NCBI GenBank assembly: GCA_044449065.1
Contig: JBIOHP010000004.1
Span: 124,001-188,000, forward strand
Reading direction: 5' to 3'
Source: JBIOHP01 sp044449065
GTDB lineage: Bacteria; Bacteroidota; Ignavibacteria; UBA10030; SZUA-254
DNA length: 64,000 nucleotides
Part shown: piece after piece, positions 26,522 to 36,189 of the stretch
How the letters are laid out: each line of letters begins with the position of its first letter
Position numbering within the stretch: the first letter of the stretch is position 1
Position numbers and translations under genes: made by a program
The notes under the pieces: generated by a model
The model's database searches: none
Told to the model about the DNA's origin: nothing
Seen by the model: only the letters and a program-made list of their open reading frames with translations

Positions 26522-27616
26522 TTATTTCGCGATCCGGTATGCCGTCGTGTGATACGGTATAGCAAGAGCTGTAAGAAAACCGCCCTCCGGAAGATCATGT
26601 GCTTCAAACTGTTGCTGCGCTCCGTAATATTGTTCAAGCCGCGAGCGAACATTGGTAAATCCGATTCCTTCGGTGATGTTGGCGCCCTTAGTTCCAGGAC
26701 CGTTATCCTGAACGCGGAGACGAATGTAACCGTTTTGACGCTCGGCTGTTATTTCAATTGTTGTTGTTTCTCGCTGTTTTGCGGCGCCATGCCGCATCGC
26801 ATTTTCCACCAGCGGCTGCAGAATCATTGTCGGTACAAATGCATTGAGTGAAGATTCGTCGATATTGAGTTTCATCTGAAGCCGGTCTTCAAAGCGGATC
26901 TTTTCAATCTGGAGATACAGGTCAAGAAAATCCATTTCCTCCGCAAGGGTCACTTCTTCCTTCTGCTCGCGATCAAGCGTCATGCGCAGGAATTCGCTTA
27001 ACCGCACAATCATCTGCCTTGCGCTTTCGGGATTTTTCTCGATAAGCACCGAGATGGCATTCAGCGTATTAAACAGGAAGTGCGGTTTGATTTGCATTTT
27101 TAATGCCTGAAGCTGCGCCTGGATCAACTGAGTTTCTAACTTCGCGCTCCGGAGCGAATGCTCGCGCGATTGGCGGTAATAGGAGAGGGAAAAATCCAGG
27201 AGGATCACAGACCAGTACACCATCGCGCCATAATCGATGTACGAAAACAGCACCTGAAAAATATTTTGAAAAGAAAAAGGATTTTGAGTCGTGGCTTCCA
27301 GCGACATGGAAATCAAATGGAAGCTGAATTTATGGAACACCGCCACGATGATACTCATTGCGAGATGGAACAATCCGTGCTTGACCCATATTTTTGGACC
27401 GAAGGAAAAATGCCGCCCGAGATAAAGAATTCCGGGCGTGAGCAGCGCCCACAGATAGGCATAGATCAATTCCCGTTCAAGCGCCAGCCAGAACGAAACC
27501 GTGTGACCTTCGCGGGCAAGAAGCACATACGACTGGATACCCATCAGCCAGCCGAAGATACTCCATCCCACAAAAATAACAAGCCATTTTCGTTTTAAGA
27601 GATCAGGTATCGGCAT
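26522..27616 (-). CDS. LytS/YehU-type sensor histidine kinase
   Basis: A 364-residue membrane kinase. Four hydrophobic helices (about 11-34, 48-66, 80-100, 120-143) precede a coiled stretch. The His_kinase domain follows, with phospho-acceptor His179 in MQIKPHFLFNTLNAIS, then the HATPase domain with ILQPLVENAMRHG and QDNGPG. This is the family that pairs with LytTR regulators, and the regulator lies directly downstream. There is no large extracellular sensor domain, so the signal may be sensed in the membrane. Confidence 0.95.
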   Translation of the reverse strand: MPIPDLLKRKWLVIFVGWSIFGWLMGIQSYVLLAREGHTVSFWLALERELIYAYLWALLTPGILYLGRHFSFGPKIWVKHGLFHLAMSIIVAVFHKFSFHLISMSLEATTQNPFSFQNIFQVLFSYIDYGAMVYWSVILLDFSLSYYRQSREHSLRSAKLETQLIQAQLQALKMQIKPHFLFNTLNAISVLIEKNPESARQMIVRLSEFLRMTLDREQKEEVTLAEEMDFLDLYLQIEKIRFEDRLQMKLNIDESSLNAFVPTMILQPLVENAMRHGAAKQRETTTIEITAERQNGYIRLRVQDNGPGTKGANITEGIGFTNVRSRLEQYYGAQQQFEAHDLPEGGFLTALAIPYHTTAYRIAK

Positions 27617-27950
27617 CGGTTTTAACTTTTTTTGCTTGGGTGTTTTATGCGCTTGTCAGAATACATCTTGGATCGAACCTACAAAACATACAAAATAATT
27701 TTTTAAAAACATATTTCGGTCCGGTTCTGGTGACATGCGCCACATTCTCATAGTATACCGCTCCCGGATTGACAACAGAGCATTATTTCTTTATTTTTAT
27801 GAGGTGCGGTCGGTTCGCTTGCAGAATATCCACACCGATAACTATAACAGTTTCAAGCGATTATGCTCATAAATGCAACCCTAAAACAAATCGTCATTCT
27901 AATAAAATCACTCAATCGGCGAGCTTCGTCAGCAGCCGCGAGATGACAAG
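27617..27950. other. Divergent gap, no gene seen
   Basis: The gap separates the minus-strand kinase from the plus-strand lipoprotein gene, so it should carry two divergent promoters. It is AT-rich and no promoter stands out by eye. The right end (about 27916-27950) resembles a decayed copy of the common 'GTCATTGCGAG ... GATGACAAGG' type repeat. Confidence 0.4.
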
Positions 27951-28682
27951 GTGAGAATGTTCTCTTCTTCCGAACCCATATCGCAGCGCCGAATACCGTA
28001 TGCAAGCCAATCATGGGTTTGGCTCATCACGTTTTTGGCGGCTATTTATTTATATGGGTGCATCAGTATACGGGAAACACTTGACATGGTACAGATATTA
28101 AAAAAACCAACCGCAAGCTGGACAGTTACCGAATGTAACGCCATTCTCATCGATTGCATGAGCAATACTGCAAGGAACCCGATGATTTCAGATGTACAAG
28201 TGTTCGCGCTACCAACCTACCCCAAAGTCCTTCTCGCATATAATATGAGGAAGATGCGCACGCTCCACTGGACCCAGCAGGAATTTAACGAGAGCGTGGA
28301 CCGGCAAGCGCGCAATTGCCTTCATATGACGTATGAGGGTTCAAGAAATATTTTTCTGGATGAGAGCGGCAATACGTACCGGGGTCCCGATCAGATCGTT
28401 TCGCTAATGATTCTTATATCGATTGAAAATATCGGAGGGATGAGGCCCGATATCTCTAATCTGGAAGACCGGATTTATCTGCGGAATGAACGGGGCGAGG
28501 TGGTTTATCCGGATGAGGTCAGGGGAAGGCGTAATCGATCACTCCTACTCCGGGAAAACCTGCAGGCAGTGTTTAAATTCAATCGCGCGCGCGTTCATTT
28601 TCTCGGGGAATCAAGGGAGATCGAGCTGGTGATTTCTGGTTTTAACGAAGAGATACACCTCCCGCTTACAACGCCGGATTAA
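27951..28682 (+). CDS. Hypothetical lipoprotein
   Basis: I do not recognise this 243-residue family. An N-terminal hydrophobic segment (about 21-36) ends in a lipobox-like LYGC (Cys37), suggesting a lipid-anchored envelope protein. The mature part has a DVQVFALPTYPKVLLAYNMRKMRTLHWTQQEF block (about 81-112). A C-terminal beta-rich half (about 140-240) holds SLMILISIENIG and LENLQAVFKF-like strands, possibly an immunoglobulin-like fold. The start is either GTG 27951 or ATG 27957. AAGG lies at 27949-27952. Genes on both sides also encode exported proteins. Confidence 0.65.
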   Translation: MRMFSSSEPISQRRIPYASQSWVWLITFLAAIYLYGCISIRETLDMVQILKKPTASWTVTECNAILIDCMSNTARNPMISDVQVFALPTYPKVLLAYNMRKMRTLHWTQQEFNESVDRQARNCLHMTYEGSRNIFLDESGNTYRGPDQIVSLMILISIENIGGMRPDISNLEDRIYLRNERGEVVYPDEVRGRRNRSLLLRENLQAVFKFNRARVHFLGESREIELVISGFNEEIHLPLTTPD

Positions 28683-28875
28683 ATTTTTGAGACAATCAAA
28701 GATGTAGATTTCCATGGTCTTGAAAGTTCGAAAATCTTCAAAATTGTCGCTGAATTAGTATATTGTAATTAAGAATGGAATATATACCTAAATTCATCAA
28801 AAATTGCACCCTCGTATTGTGTAATTTATTTATAAAACCCATTATACCTTCAACAAAATAGAAAGACTTATATCA

Positions 28876-29442
28876 ATGAAACGTATCATCATGTGTATAT
28901 TGGTTTGCGCGGTATGGTTCTGGGGATGTTCATCATCCGGCTCTTCGACGACATCGGGAAGTTCGAACATCGCTAACACAGCTAAAGCCACCGACACTAC
29001 TGCAGCAACTCCCACAACCCCGTCAACAACAAATCCACCGAAGGACACAATAATAAAGGAAGCAAGCATGAATTATCCCGGCGATTCAACCCAGGCGCAA
29101 CCAACATCAACTAATTCCGGTTTAGAATATATCGATATCATCGCCGGCGCCGGTGCGTCTCCCCTGAAAGGGCAGAAAGTTACGGTCCATTACACCGGTT
29201 ATCTCACAGACGGAAAAAAATTCGATAGTTCGGTTGACCGGGCACAGCCATTTTCATTTACCATCGGCGTTGGTCAGGTCATCCGCGGATGGGATGAGGG
29301 AGTGCTAACCATGAAGATAGGCGGCAAGCGCAAACTCATTATTCCACCGGAACTCGGCTATGGTGAAGAGGGCGCCGGCAATGGATTAATTCCCGCTAAT
29401 GCGACATTAATATTTGACGTTCAGTTACTCGACATTAAATAA
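28876..29442 (+). CDS. FKBP-type peptidyl-prolyl cis-trans isomerase, lipoprotein
   Basis: A 188-residue exported folding catalyst. A lipoprotein signal ending WFWGC (Cys18) is followed by a Ser/Thr/Pro-rich linker (19-90). A complete FKBP domain comes next (about 96-188), with VTVHYTGYLTDGKKFDSS, VIRGWDEGVLTMKIGGKRKLIIPPELGYGE and LIFDVQLLDIK. The active-site aromatics typical of FKBPs are present. It would isomerise Xaa-Pro bonds of envelope proteins. It is a single gene, with a palindromic repeat element downstream. Confidence 0.95.
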   Translation: MKRIIMCILVCAVWFWGCSSSGSSTTSGSSNIANTAKATDTTAATPTTPSTTNPPKDTIIKEASMNYPGDSTQAQPTSTNSGLEYIDIIAGAGASPLKGQKVTVHYTGYLTDGKKFDSSVDRAQPFSFTIGVGQVIRGWDEGVLTMKIGGKRKLIIPPELGYGEEGAGNGLIPANATLIFDVQLLDIK

Positions 29443-29491
29443 TGATTCTGTTGTAGTTCATAACTATCGGGGTCGTCCAAAAAGTTCGGAA

Positions 29492-29577
29492 GTGTAGAGT
29501 CCGATCCCCTGATCGGACTAAATATCCTCCGATCACATCGGATTTTAAAATGTCCATTCGGGGAATGGACTCTACAC
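29492..29577. repeat. 86-bp inverted-repeat element containing the 25-nt repeat, copy 2
   Basis: Perfect 11-bp ends (GTGTAGAGTCC at 29492-29502, its complement at 29567-29577) enclose two related hairpins, GTCCGATC-CCCT-GATCGGAC and GTCCATTC-GGG-GAATGGAC. Bases 29494-29518 equal 3129-3153. A diverged partial copy with the same leading CGTCCAAA..TTCGGAAGT lies near 61241-61290. No transposase is encoded. Confidence 0.75.
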
Positions 29578-29614
29578 AGTTCTTTTTAAACGGTCCCATT
29601 ACATAAGGAACCTC

Positions 29615-32281
29615 ATGAAAACATCTCTGCGATTTGTACTGATTGCTGTTTTTCTTTTCACAGTGTTCTTACTTCCATCCTTCGGTCAAACGAAAAATTC
29701 CGGAACACGATATAAAAATCCCAAACTTCCAATAGAGCAGCGGGTGAAAGACCTTCTCTCGCGGATGACGGTGGAGGAGAAAATCGCCCAATTGCAATGC
29801 GAGATCACCGACCCTGAAGGGAAACACATCATCGGCAAAAACGGTATCGGAGGTTTAGGGACATTTACCCGCCGCTTATCGCCGGGGCAAGCGGCTGCGA
29901 AGGCAAACCGCGTGCAGCAGCTCGAACTTGACAGCTCCCGGCTGGGAATCCCGATCATCATCCACGATGAAGCGCTCCATGGTTTGGTGGGCACCGGTGC
30001 GACAAGCTTTCCGCAGGCAATCGGTCTTGCAAGCACATGGGATCCCGATCTGATGGAAAAAATATCCGGGATTATTGCCGAAGAAACCCGCAGCAGAGGT
30101 ATCAGGCAGGTGCTCTCTCCCGTTGTCAATGTAGTGCGCGACGTACGCTGGGGAAGAGTTGAAGAAACATACGGAGAAGATCCGTATCTCTCCGCCCGGA
30201 TGGGCGTGGCGTTTTGCAAGCCGCTTGAGCAAGCCGGTATCGTTACCACTCCGAAACATTTCGTTGATAATGTCGGCGAAGGCGGCAGAGATAGTTATCC
30301 GATTTTGGAATCCGAACGAAAGCTTCGCGAGGTGGATTTTGTTCCTTTCAAGGCGTGTTTCCAGGAAGCGAATGCGACATCGGTCATGGCGTCTTATAAT
30401 AGCTACGATGGATTGCCGTGTTCGTCAAATCCCTGGCTCTTAACCGATGTCTTACGGAATGAATGGGGCTTTAAGGGATACGTCGTTTCGGACTATGGAT
30501 CGGTCGGGGGAATCATGGACATGCATCATACCGCCGGAACACAAAAAGCGACGGCGCAGCAGGCGCTCGACGCCGGACTTGACGTCGAATTGCCCGGCGT
30601 GTATATTTACGGAAAACCATTGCTGGAAGCGGTCAATAAAGGATTGATTAAACCTCAAATTCTTGATAATGCAGTCCGCAGGGTGTTGGCTGTAAAATTC
30701 CGTCTCGGTCTTTTTGACAACCCATTTGTCGATACATTGGCAGCTGATAAGGCGAATGATAATCTTGAACATAGACATATTGCATTACAAGCCGCCCGTG
30801 AAGCGATGACGCTTTTGAAAAATGATAACGCCACGCTGCCTCTTAACAAAGGGATAAAATCTATTGCGGTTATCGGACCGAACGCCGACGCGATCCGCCT
30901 CGGCGGTTATAGCGGGACAGGAATGAAGGTCGTCACCGTATTGGATGGCGTCAGGAATAAAGTTGCCGCTGCTTGCACGTTGAAATATGCAAAAGGATGC
31001 GACCTTAGCGCGCTGGCGCTTCCTGTGATTCCATCGAAATATCTTATTTGCCCCGATCCCACATTAGGGTTATCCGGTCTGAAAGGCGAATATTTCAACA
31101 ACGCCACGCTTTCAGGAACTCCGGTTTTGGTTCGCCTCGATCCGACGATTAATTTTGATTGGGGGAACGGCTCGCCCGATGCTAAAGTTCACTCCGATTC
31201 ATTTTCTATCCGTTGGACCGGCAAACTTGTTCCTGCGCAATCAGGAAGATATCGATTGAGCATATCGAGCGACGACGGAGTTCGTCTTACCATCGGGGGA
31301 AAATTAGTTGTCGATAGCTGGTTCGACCGCGGGGAAACTGCGGATTATGTTACGATTGATTTCGAAGCCGGAAAACAATATGACGTCAAAATTGAATATT
31401 ACGAAAATATGGGCGACGCAGCCGCCAAATTCGGATGGGATTTTCAAGAGGGCGTCGACCATGATTTCCTGGATGCAGTGACCGCCGCGAAAAATTCGGA
31501 TGCGGCGATTTTTGTAGCAGGTATTCTTGAAGGCGAGGGAAGAGACCGCGCAGATCTCGATCTCAGCGAAACACAGGAAAAACTTATCAGAGCAATTGCG
31601 AAGGTGAATTCGCATACCGTCGTTGTCTTGATGACCGGCAGCGCGGTCACCATGAATAACTGGATCGATGGAGTTCCGGCAATCCTTCAATCGTGGTATG
31701 CGGGCGAAGAAGGCGGAAAAGCAATTGCCGACGTTTTATTTGGCGATTATACTCCGGGAGGAAAAATTCCGATCACATTTCCGATCACCGTGGGGCAGGA
31801 ACCGCTGTATTACAGCCATAAACCGACAGGCAGAGGCGACGATTATGTCACAACTTCCGGCAAGCCGTTATTTCCCTTCGGATTCGGTTTGAGCTACACA
31901 ACCTTTGAGTATTCCAATTTGAATATCACTCCCGCTCAAATTTCGCCTTCCGAAGCAGTGACAATTACCGTTGATGTAAAAAACACCGGAAAAGTGCACG
32001 GCGATGAAATCGTTCAGCTTTATACTCATACGCCTGTTGCAAGTGTAACGCGTCCCTTGAAAGAGTTGAAAGGATTTAAACGCGTGGGGCTCGATCCCGG
32101 AGAAAAAAAATCGGTGTCGTTTACACTTGATCGTCAATCCCTGGAATTTCTCAACCAGGCGATGAAGCCGGTTGTGGAGCCGGGAACAGTAGAAGTGATG
32201 ATCGGGACGTCTTCGGCGGATATTAAACAACGCGGCTCATTCACTATTGCCGCTGAACCAAACGGAAAAAGACGTAGGTAA
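29615..32281 (+). CDS. Secreted glycoside hydrolase family 3 beta-glucosidase with PA14 domain
   Basis: An 888-residue secreted glycosidase. A signal peptide (1-24) is followed by the GH3 N-terminal barrel with KHF (214-216) and the nucleophile Asp293 in GYVVSDYGSV. The GH3 C domain (about 410-785) is interrupted by a PA14 domain (about 487-615, with GEYFNNATLSGTP and SDDGVRLTIGG). A fibronectin III-like cap follows (about 800-870). This layout is that of PA14-containing beta-glucosidases acting on plant oligosaccharides. The PA14 insert usually shapes the substrate pocket. It stands alone, with no SusC/D pair nearby. Confidence 0.95.
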   Translation: MKTSLRFVLIAVFLFTVFLLPSFGQTKNSGTRYKNPKLPIEQRVKDLLSRMTVEEKIAQLQCEITDPEGKHIIGKNGIGGLGTFTRRLSPGQAAAKANRVQQLELDSSRLGIPIIIHDEALHGLVGTGATSFPQAIGLASTWDPDLMEKISGIIAEETRSRGIRQVLSPVVNVVRDVRWGRVEETYGEDPYLSARMGVAFCKPLEQAGIVTTPKHFVDNVGEGGRDSYPILESERKLREVDFVPFKACFQEANATSVMASYNSYDGLPCSSNPWLLTDVLRNEWGFKGYVVSDYGSVGGIMDMHHTAGTQKATAQQALDAGLDVELPGVYIYGKPLLEAVNKGLIKPQILDNAVRRVLAVKFRLGLFDNPFVDTLAADKANDNLEHRHIALQAAREAMTLLKNDNATLPLNKGIKSIAVIGPNADAIRLGGYSGTGMKVVTVLDGVRNKVAAACTLKYAKGCDLSALALPVIPSKYLICPDPTLGLSGLKGEYFNNATLSGTPVLVRLDPTINFDWGNGSPDAKVHSDSFSIRWTGKLVPAQSGRYRLSISSDDGVRLTIGGKLVVDSWFDRGETADYVTIDFEAGKQYDVKIEYYENMGDAAAKFGWDFQEGVDHDFLDAVTAAKNSDAAIFVAGILEGEGRDRADLDLSETQEKLIRAIAKVNSHTVVVLMTGSAVTMNNWIDGVPAILQSWYAGEEGGKAIADVLFGDYTPGGKIPITFPITVGQEPLYYSHKPTGRGDDYVTTSGKPLFPFGFGLSYTTFEYSNLNITPAQISPSEAVTITVDVKNTGKVHGDEIVQLYTHTPVASVTRPLKELKGFKRVGLDPGEKKSVSFTLDRQSLEFLNQAMKPVVEPGTVEVMIGTSSADIKQRGSFTIAAEPNGKRRR

Positions 32282-32345
32282 ATAAATCATTCGACTTATT
32301 ATTGTTATTAACCTCAATTCGAATTAGTTCCGGATACCGGAGACC

Positions 32346-33587
32346 ATGAACATCTACGCCGTTATAATCCTTTCAACGCTCGTCATAAGCAACCTCCTCG
32401 ATCTTATCGCGAACTTCTTAAATCTCAGCACCGTAAACGATCCGCTGCCGGAGGAATTTGCCGGTATCTTTGATGAAAAATCTTATCGTAAGTCGCAGGA
32501 ATACACAAGAACCACGAGCGTCTTTGGAATGGTAACATCAGAATTTGATTTGGCAGTCACGTTGCTATTTTGGTTTCTCGGCGGATTCAATTATCTCGAC
32601 ACAATTGTTCGTGGTTGGAATCTGAACATGATTCTTATCGGTGTTTTGTATATCGGGATCCTTGTTCTTTTCCGATCGCTGCTTTCGTTGCCGTTCTCTC
32701 TCTACTCAACGTTCGTAATCGAGGAGCGGTTCGGTTTTAATAAGACCACCGTAAAGACATTCATTACCGATCTTTTAAAAGGACTTTTCTTGTCCATTGT
32801 TCTGGGAGGTCCCATTCTTGCAGGCGTAATCGCCATTTTCATGTATGCAGGAAACCTCGCATGGTTGTACTGCTGGATTGTTGTATCTGTTATCTCGCTG
32901 TTTATTCAATTCATAGCGCCGACCTGGATCATGCCGTTATTTAATAAGTTCACTCCGTTGGTGGAGGGCGAATTGCTCGATGCCATCCTCTCGTATGCTC
33001 AATCGGTGAGTTTTCCATTGAAAGGAATTTTCGTCATGGATGGTTCAAAGCGATCAAGCAAAACGAACGCTTTTTTCACCGGTTTTGGAAAAAACAAACG
33101 GATTGCGCTCTTCGATACGCTCATCGGTAATCATACGACCGACGAGTTAGTTGCGGTGCTTGCCCATGAAATCGGACATTATAAAAAGAAGCATATCATG
33201 CAATCTATTATAATGAGTATTGCGCATCTCGGCTTTATGTTTTACCTGCTCTCGATCTTTGTGAGTCACGAGGGGCTTTTCCATGCGTTTTATATGTCCT
33301 CCATGTCCATTTACGCCGGGCTGCTTTTTTTCGGAATGTTGTATTCGCCCGTGGAGGAAATATTATCCATTGTTCTCCAGATGATTTCACGGAAGCATGA
33401 ATTTGAAGCGGATCGTTATGCCGTCGAAACGACAAGATCGCAACAATGGATGATCGCAGCATTGAAAAAACTTTCACGTGAAAACCTATCGCACCTGACG
33501 CCTCATCGTTTCTACGTTCTGTTGAATTATTCGCATCCGCCGGTTTTGGAAAGAATCCGCGCGATTAAAAATATCGATATATTGTGA
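32346..33587 (+). CDS. M48 family membrane metalloprotease (Ste24/CAAX protease-like)
   Basis: A 413-residue integral membrane zinc protease. The N-terminal half has four or five hydrophobic helices (M48_N domain). The catalytic motif is HEIGH (274-278), the third zinc ligand is the Glu in HEFEADRYA, and two more hydrophobic helices follow HEIGH. It resembles Ste24-type proteases, which in bacteria act in membrane protein quality control rather than prenyl processing. The ATG has CGGA-type spacing but no strong Shine-Dalgarno sequence. It is a single gene. Confidence 0.93.
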   Translation: MNIYAVIILSTLVISNLLDLIANFLNLSTVNDPLPEEFAGIFDEKSYRKSQEYTRTTSVFGMVTSEFDLAVTLLFWFLGGFNYLDTIVRGWNLNMILIGVLYIGILVLFRSLLSLPFSLYSTFVIEERFGFNKTTVKTFITDLLKGLFLSIVLGGPILAGVIAIFMYAGNLAWLYCWIVVSVISLFIQFIAPTWIMPLFNKFTPLVEGELLDAILSYAQSVSFPLKGIFVMDGSKRSSKTNAFFTGFGKNKRIALFDTLIGNHTTDELVAVLAHEIGHYKKKHIMQSIIMSIAHLGFMFYLLSIFVSHEGLFHAFYMSSMSIYAGLLFFGMLYSPVEEILSIVLQMISRKHEFEADRYAVETTRSQQWMIAALKKLSRENLSHLTPHRFYVLLNYSHPPVLERIRAIKNIDIL

Positions 33588-33590
33588 AAG

Positions 33591-33664
33591 GTCATCGCGA
33601 TCCCGACCGAAGTCGGGAGTAGCGATCTCCTTATATCGATGCAAATTGCAGAACTTTGAATATA
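33591..33664 (+). repeat. 74-bp dispersed repeat, inverted partner at 45961-46034
   Basis: This site matches the reverse complement of 45961-46034 with six differences in 74 bases. It contains the hairpin CCCGACCGAAGTCGGG and begins GTCATCGCGATCCCGAC. That resembles the 'GTCATTGCGA ... AGCAATCTCC' repeats scattered in many environmental bacterial genomes. Confidence 0.85.
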
Positions 33665-33730
33665 ATTTAAGCGATGAATCAGACTTTTCACACGCTCTCA
33701 ATCCCCCTCTCGTAATTTTCGGCCGTTCAC

Positions 33731-34798
33731 ATGACCGATAACGCTGCATCCGGTATGCAGGAACGGGAGCCGTCCCCGCGCATTATTCACACCGCCGCCC
33801 CGGTCCGCATCTGTGATATCGGTGGGTGGACGGATACATGGTTTGCAAAATATGGTTCTGTCGTAAATATTGCCGTAACTCCGCGCGTTGAAGTTCTATT
33901 GAGCGTGTATCCCCGCCACCGTCAGAAATATCATATCAAGATCCATTCTAACTTTTTAGGCGATCTGTATCTTCCCGGTAAGACAGATAAGCCGGACGAA
34001 CGATTTCACATGGTAAGAATAATACTTACCCATGCTGTCATTCCCCATACCGTTGCGATGGACGTGCAGATACAATCTCATGCGCCGCCCGGAAGCGCTG
34101 TTGGGACTTCGGCGGCGGTGGCGGTTGCCCTTATCGGCGCTCTGGAACAATTCCATTCACGCTCGATAAACCCACAATCGATTGCATACAAAGCCCACGA
34201 AACGGAAACCGTATTGTTGAAGGGACAAAGCGGAATCCAGGACCAGCTTTGCTGCGCTTATGGAGGGATCAATTTTATTGAAATAACAGAATACTCGCGC
34301 GCTATTGTTCATCCGCTGAAAATATCGCCGGGGATTTTTTCAGAACTCGAAGAGCGGCTTGCGCTCATTTGTCTCGGCACTGCGCACAATTCATCGTCTA
34401 TTCACGAGAAAGTTATCGCGGATGTGGAATCGAGAGGACCGGAATACGAACCATTGAGGCAGCTTCGCTTGGCGGCAATTGACGCACGGGATGCGCTGCT
34501 CACCGGCGATCTACAAAAATTCGGCTATGCAATGCGGCGAAATACTGAAGCGCAATCGCAGCTTCATCCCGATCTTGTTTCAAAGGAAGCGTTGAAGATT
34601 ATCTCCATCGCACAAAAATATGACTCCCCGGGATGGAAAGTTAATGGCGCGGGAGGTGAAGGCGGTTCACTCACATTGCTTGCCCCTGATTCTGCGAATA
34701 AAAATTTAACGATGCTCCATGAAATACAATCCGATCTTCCAAATTCAAAATATATTCCGGTAATAATAGATAGGGAAGGATTAAGGGTGCGGGAATAA
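33731..34798 (+). CDS. GHMP-family sugar kinase, HddA-like
   Basis: A 355-residue small-molecule kinase. The N-terminal block APVRICDIGGWTDTWFAKYG (about 18-37) matches the substrate-binding start of heptose/fucose-type GHMP kinases. The ATP-binding motif is PPGSAVGTSAAVAVA (about 118-132), and a C-terminal glycine-rich GAGGEGGSLTLL follows. The closest described group is D-glycero-D-manno-heptose-7-phosphate kinase (HddA) and related sugar-1-kinases. No heptose isomerase or nucleotidyltransferase is adjacent, so the substrate stays open. The ATG at 33731 has no strong ribosome-binding site. Confidence 0.82.
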   Translation: MTDNAASGMQEREPSPRIIHTAAPVRICDIGGWTDTWFAKYGSVVNIAVTPRVEVLLSVYPRHRQKYHIKIHSNFLGDLYLPGKTDKPDERFHMVRIILTHAVIPHTVAMDVQIQSHAPPGSAVGTSAAVAVALIGALEQFHSRSINPQSIAYKAHETETVLLKGQSGIQDQLCCAYGGINFIEITEYSRAIVHPLKISPGIFSELEERLALICLGTAHNSSSIHEKVIADVESRGPEYEPLRQLRLAAIDARDALLTGDLQKFGYAMRRNTEAQSQLHPDLVSKEALKIISIAQKYDSPGWKVNGAGGEGGSLTLLAPDSANKNLTMLHEIQSDLPNSKYIPVIIDREGLRVRE

Positions 34799-34869
34799 GT
34801 GCCGGCTCGTTACCCCTTCTGCGAAAAAAGCCATGGTAGACGTACCATCCAGTGATAAGATAAATTTTC

Positions 34870-35382
34870 TCATTTCACCCTTTCGAAGTTAAACACCTTC
34901 GGATGTCCCATCACGCCGTCTTTACTGAATGTCCATTCCTCGGTAAAATGATCGGCGTCTTTAAACGTTAGGACGAGCTTTTTCATATATCCGTCTTTAG
35001 GACCGGCAAGATTGGTGGCGTCGACAAACGTGAAGGCAAGCTTGTTCGGGTCTTTCATGGCGCCGTCTGCTTTCATGCGCGGCTGGTTGCCGGCTGAACA
35101 ATAGTGCGTCATCATAAGATTTTTCCCGTTCATATGGTACATGGTAATCATGGTGGCTGAGTCCTGGGCGACGTTCAGCATTTCCATTACTGCGCTGCCC
35201 GAAGATACGACCTGGTAGTTGATGCTGACTTTACCGCTGTCATCGGTCGTTCCGTTCCAAGTTCCTGCCATGGATTTCATCTTTTCAAACGCGGGGGATA
35301 TTGATGCTGGCTCATCCATCCCGCCTGCGAAAAGCGTTCCGGCCCAAAAGGTTAGGATGATTGTGAAGATGAGGGTTCTCAT
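34870..35382 (-). CDS. Secreted DUF1579-like small protein
   Basis: A 170-residue exported protein with a signal peptide (1-19, ending LFAGG). The body begins FEKMKSMAGTWNGTTDDSG and contains alternating strands with TMYHMNGKNLMMTHYC and FTEEWTFSKDG. That is the pattern of DUF1579/lipocalin-like beta-barrels that start with a 'L.G.W.G' motif. No function is established. AAGGA stands 8 bases before the ATG. It is a single gene between the sugar kinase and the yceD cluster, with opposite polarity to both. Confidence 0.7.
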   Translation of the reverse strand: MRTLIFTIILTFWAGTLFAGGMDEPASISPAFEKMKSMAGTWNGTTDDSGKVSINYQVVSSGSAVMEMLNVAQDSATMITMYHMNGKNLMMTHYCSAGNQPRMKADGAMKDPNKLAFTFVDATNLAGPKDGYMKKLVLTFKDADHFTEEWTFSKDGVMGHPKVFNFERVK

Positions 35383-35649
35383 TGGATTTTTCCTTTCAAT
35401 GTCTGGTTAGATGATTTTTAGAATATAATAGATGCATTGGTGATTATCAAAAATGGCTGTGCTATCTTTAGTCGATTTGAAGGGGGTATTAACAATATCG
35501 TTATCAAATGGCAAAATCCTGTGGGTGGTTAAAACTCCCCAAAATGTACATTTTCTTGACTCTCTACTCTTTTTTCTCTATATTCATATAGTTTTTTCAA
35601 GAAAATGCTTGGAATCCAGCGGTATTGACCATTGGAACGGAAAGCTTTT

Positions 35650-36165
35650 ATGAGAAATGATCACGAAGAAATAAAAATACGCATTTCAGGGCTTTCTAAT
35701 GGTGTTCACGAGTATCACTTCGATGCTCTGCCTGCGGATTTGGGGTTGGAGGAAGCTTTTCAAACACCCGTTTCTCTTGATGTAGAACTTGAGAAAAGCA
35801 GCCGGCAACTTTATCTTAAATCGAAGATTATTGCCGATGGAATTTTTATTTGCGACCGGTGCCTGGGGGAGTTTAAACAGACACTCTCCAATCAGATGAA
35901 CACGGTATTTGTATACAACGAATCTGATTCTAAGGATGATGACGGGGATGAGATACGGGTCATCACCCCTGAAACGATGAGCATCGATATTACCGATGAT
36001 GTGCGGCAGGCGATTATTCTCGCGGTGCCGTTGAAGATGTTATGCAGCGAAGACTGCAAAGGATTGTGTCCGCACTGCGGAGTGAACCGGAATATCCGGT
36101 CGTGTAAATGCCGCGAGATCAAAGAAATTGATCCCCGGTGGGAAAAGTTGAAAAAAATATTATAA
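35650..36165 (+). CDS. yceD: DUF177/YceD family protein
   Basis: A 171-residue protein of the family linked to 23S rRNA accumulation and ribosome assembly, nearly always encoded just before rpmF, as here. The C-terminal half carries the family block CDRCLGEF (two cysteines) and CSEDCKGLCPHCGVNRN, which looks like a metal-binding cluster. I chose the ATG at 35650 with CGGAAAG 6 bases upstream. A TTG at 35632 would add six residues. It heads the cluster rpmF-plsX-fab. Confidence 0.88.
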   Translation: MRNDHEEIKIRISGLSNGVHEYHFDALPADLGLEEAFQTPVSLDVELEKSSRQLYLKSKIIADGIFICDRCLGEFKQTLSNQMNTVFVYNESDSKDDDGDEIRVITPETMSIDITDDVRQAIILAVPLKMLCSEDCKGLCPHCGVNRNIRSCKCREIKEIDPRWEKLKKIL

Positions 36166-36189
36166 GAATTAACGAAGGATAAATCACCA

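Noticed and set aside
35383..35649. Possible riboswitch or leader before yceD-rpmF-plsX
   Set aside because: The gap is AT-rich but shows no recognisable conserved leader and no terminator/antiterminator pair.
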